This document shows, in pieces, positions 63,348 to 64,000 of a stretch of DNA of 64,000 nucleotides. Origin of the DNA: Bacillus multifaciens (lineage in GTDB: Bacteria > Bacillota > Bacilli > Bacillales > Bacillaceae_G); NCBI RefSeq assembly GCF_030756675.1, contig NZ_JAVBXD010000016.1, forward strand, positions 1 through 64,000, in the 5' to 3' direction. The notes beneath the pieces are model-generated. The model saw nothing but the letters and a program-made list of their open reading frames with translations, ran no database searches and was not told the DNA's origin. The position numbers were made by a program, and so were the translations under genes. How positions within the stretch are numbered: the first letter of the stretch is position 1; each line of letters opens with the position of its first letter.

Positions 63348-64000
63348 CGTGGCATGCTGTATATACCCGGCTGTTAAAAAGAAATACATCATAAACGAAG
63401 CATTTTCTAATATGTTATAAAATGCGCTGCCAATAATCGCTCCAACTATTAAATATAAAGTAAGAGGAGCAAACTGTGCTTGTCTCCTATATTTCCAAAG
63501 AAGCGAAAGGAATCCAAATGTAAATCCCGCACATAAGAGCACGCCAATTATACCTGTCTCAGCAAGTATTTGAATGTATTGATTGTCAGAATAAAAATTC
63601 CATGTAATCTCATATTTTTCGTAAATAGGGGATGAAAAAGTTTGCGTAGCAGCATCCCCAAATGTACCTAGTCCATAGCCGGTAATCGGCTTATCTTGAA
63701 AGATTTCAACTGCTTTTTTTACGTAGTAAATGCGTCCGTCCTGTTTACTAAGTTCAACCGTGTCTTCTGATAATGCTTCTGTAAATCGTTTTACGCCTAC
63801 TTGATCTCCCTCTAAATAGTTTGTCATTTTTGAGATGCATGTTGCACATAGGAATGACAAAAGGGAGATGACTAGCAATGATCTCCAAATTGGAATCTTT
63901 CGGTGGATACATAGATAGATAAGCATAAAGACGATTACTGTCAGAAATGCACCGCGTGAATATGTGAGCCATAATGTTGTGGCAATAAGTGTAAGCCCTG
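63333..64000 (-). CDS. O-antigen ligase/polymerase-like membrane protein (partial, 5' end beyond window)
   Basis: At least 222 C-terminal residues. The frame is open through the window edge and contains TYSRGAFL, the classical SRGA motif of the Wzy/WaaL family. The extracellular loop has the conserved histidine-lacking stretch FQDKPITGYGLGTFGDA...DNQYIQILAETGIIG. Helices at both ends. It polymerises or ligates a lipid-linked polysaccharide on the outer membrane face. Neighbouring sugar genes suggest a surface polymer. Confidence 0.85.
   Translation of the reverse strand, partial: GLTLIATTLWLTYSRGAFLTVIVFMLIYLCIHRKIPIWRSLLVISLLSFLCATCISKMTNYLEGDQVGVKRFTEALSEDTVELSKQDGRIYYVKKAVEIFQDKPITGYGLGTFGDAATQTFSSPIYEKYEITWNFYSDNQYIQILAETGIIGVLLCAGFTFGFLSLLWKYRRQAQFAPLTLYLIVGAIIGSAFYNILENASFMMYFFLTAGYIQHATKKSY

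Overview
The window is a low-GC Firmicute chromosome and almost certainly comes from the Bacillus cereus group. Three things point there. Gene order follows the yus/yur/yun/yut/yum/yui blocks of Bacillus subtilis. A cholesterol-dependent cytolysin of the cereolysin O/anthrolysin O type is present. Several copies of a repeat resembling the B. cereus-group bcr1 element are scattered through the intergenic gaps. I see no rRNA, tRNA, transposase, CRISPR or prophage genes.

Layout. 0-4 kb: the tail of a chemoreceptor, a hypothetical gene, then yusI, gcvH, yusF, yusE and a yusD-like gene. 3.8-6.9 kb: a SAM-I riboswitch and the methionine ABC importer metN-metP-metQ, with a dispersed repeat lying between riboswitch and metN. 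7-12.3 kb: the iron-sulfur assembly operon sufCDSUB. 12.5-14 kb: the cytolysin. 14.3-19 kb: yunD (apparent CTG start), yunC, yunB, divergent lytH/lipA. 19-24.3 kb: an SMR pump, a YbaK-type deacylase, a GNAT/phosphatase pair, a YhfC-type membrane protein, a YhcN-type lipoprotein, a 119-bp tandem repeat, yutD and a zinc-ribbon/S4 gene preceded by a candidate structured RNA. 24.6-31.8 kb: a DUF3055-like gene, glpX, yutE, a SufR-like regulator, yutF, a Tet(L)-like efflux gene with a leader peptide, small accessory genes including a truncated quinone reductase, and yutG. 31.8-40.5 kb: yutH, yutI (Nfu), yuzD, a nucleotidyltransferase, a globin-coupled sensor between two bcr1-like copies, yutJ, yuzB, dapF and yutM. 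40.9-46.3 kb: a sporulation-kinase-like histidine kinase, an Fbp-type small protein, DUF523, a damaged HTH gene, an MFS pump, DUF4870 and a GyrI-like protein. 46.5-53 kb: yumC, the NADH dehydrogenase yumB, a Nudix gene, yuiB, yuiC, a DUF309 gene and pepA. 53-64 kb: pgcA, galU, a GT2 glycosyltransferase, a GtrA flippase, two tandem YfhO proteins and the end of an O-antigen-ligase-type protein.

How it works together. Iron-sulfur biology recurs: the Suf operon, Nfu, the A-type carrier YutM, lipoyl synthase (an Fe-S enzyme that supplies lipoate for proteins such as GcvH) and a cysteine-rich SufR-like regulator. A respiratory/redox group holds YumC and two NDH-2-type proteins. The last 10 kb encodes what looks like a complete route from glucose-6-phosphate through UDP-glucose and a polyprenyl-phosphate sugar to glycosylation of a surface polymer.

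The strongest unexplained signals are: (i) a minus-strand structured RNA of about 210 nt at 24.33-24.55 kb with its own promoter and terminator; (ii) three copies of a repeat built from GCCGATA boxes phased at 20-21 bp; (iii) the tetracycline-type leader peptide control in front of the efflux gene; (iv) the operator-like palindrome in front of yumB. All family names and analogies are from reading the sequence and from memory; no database search was run.
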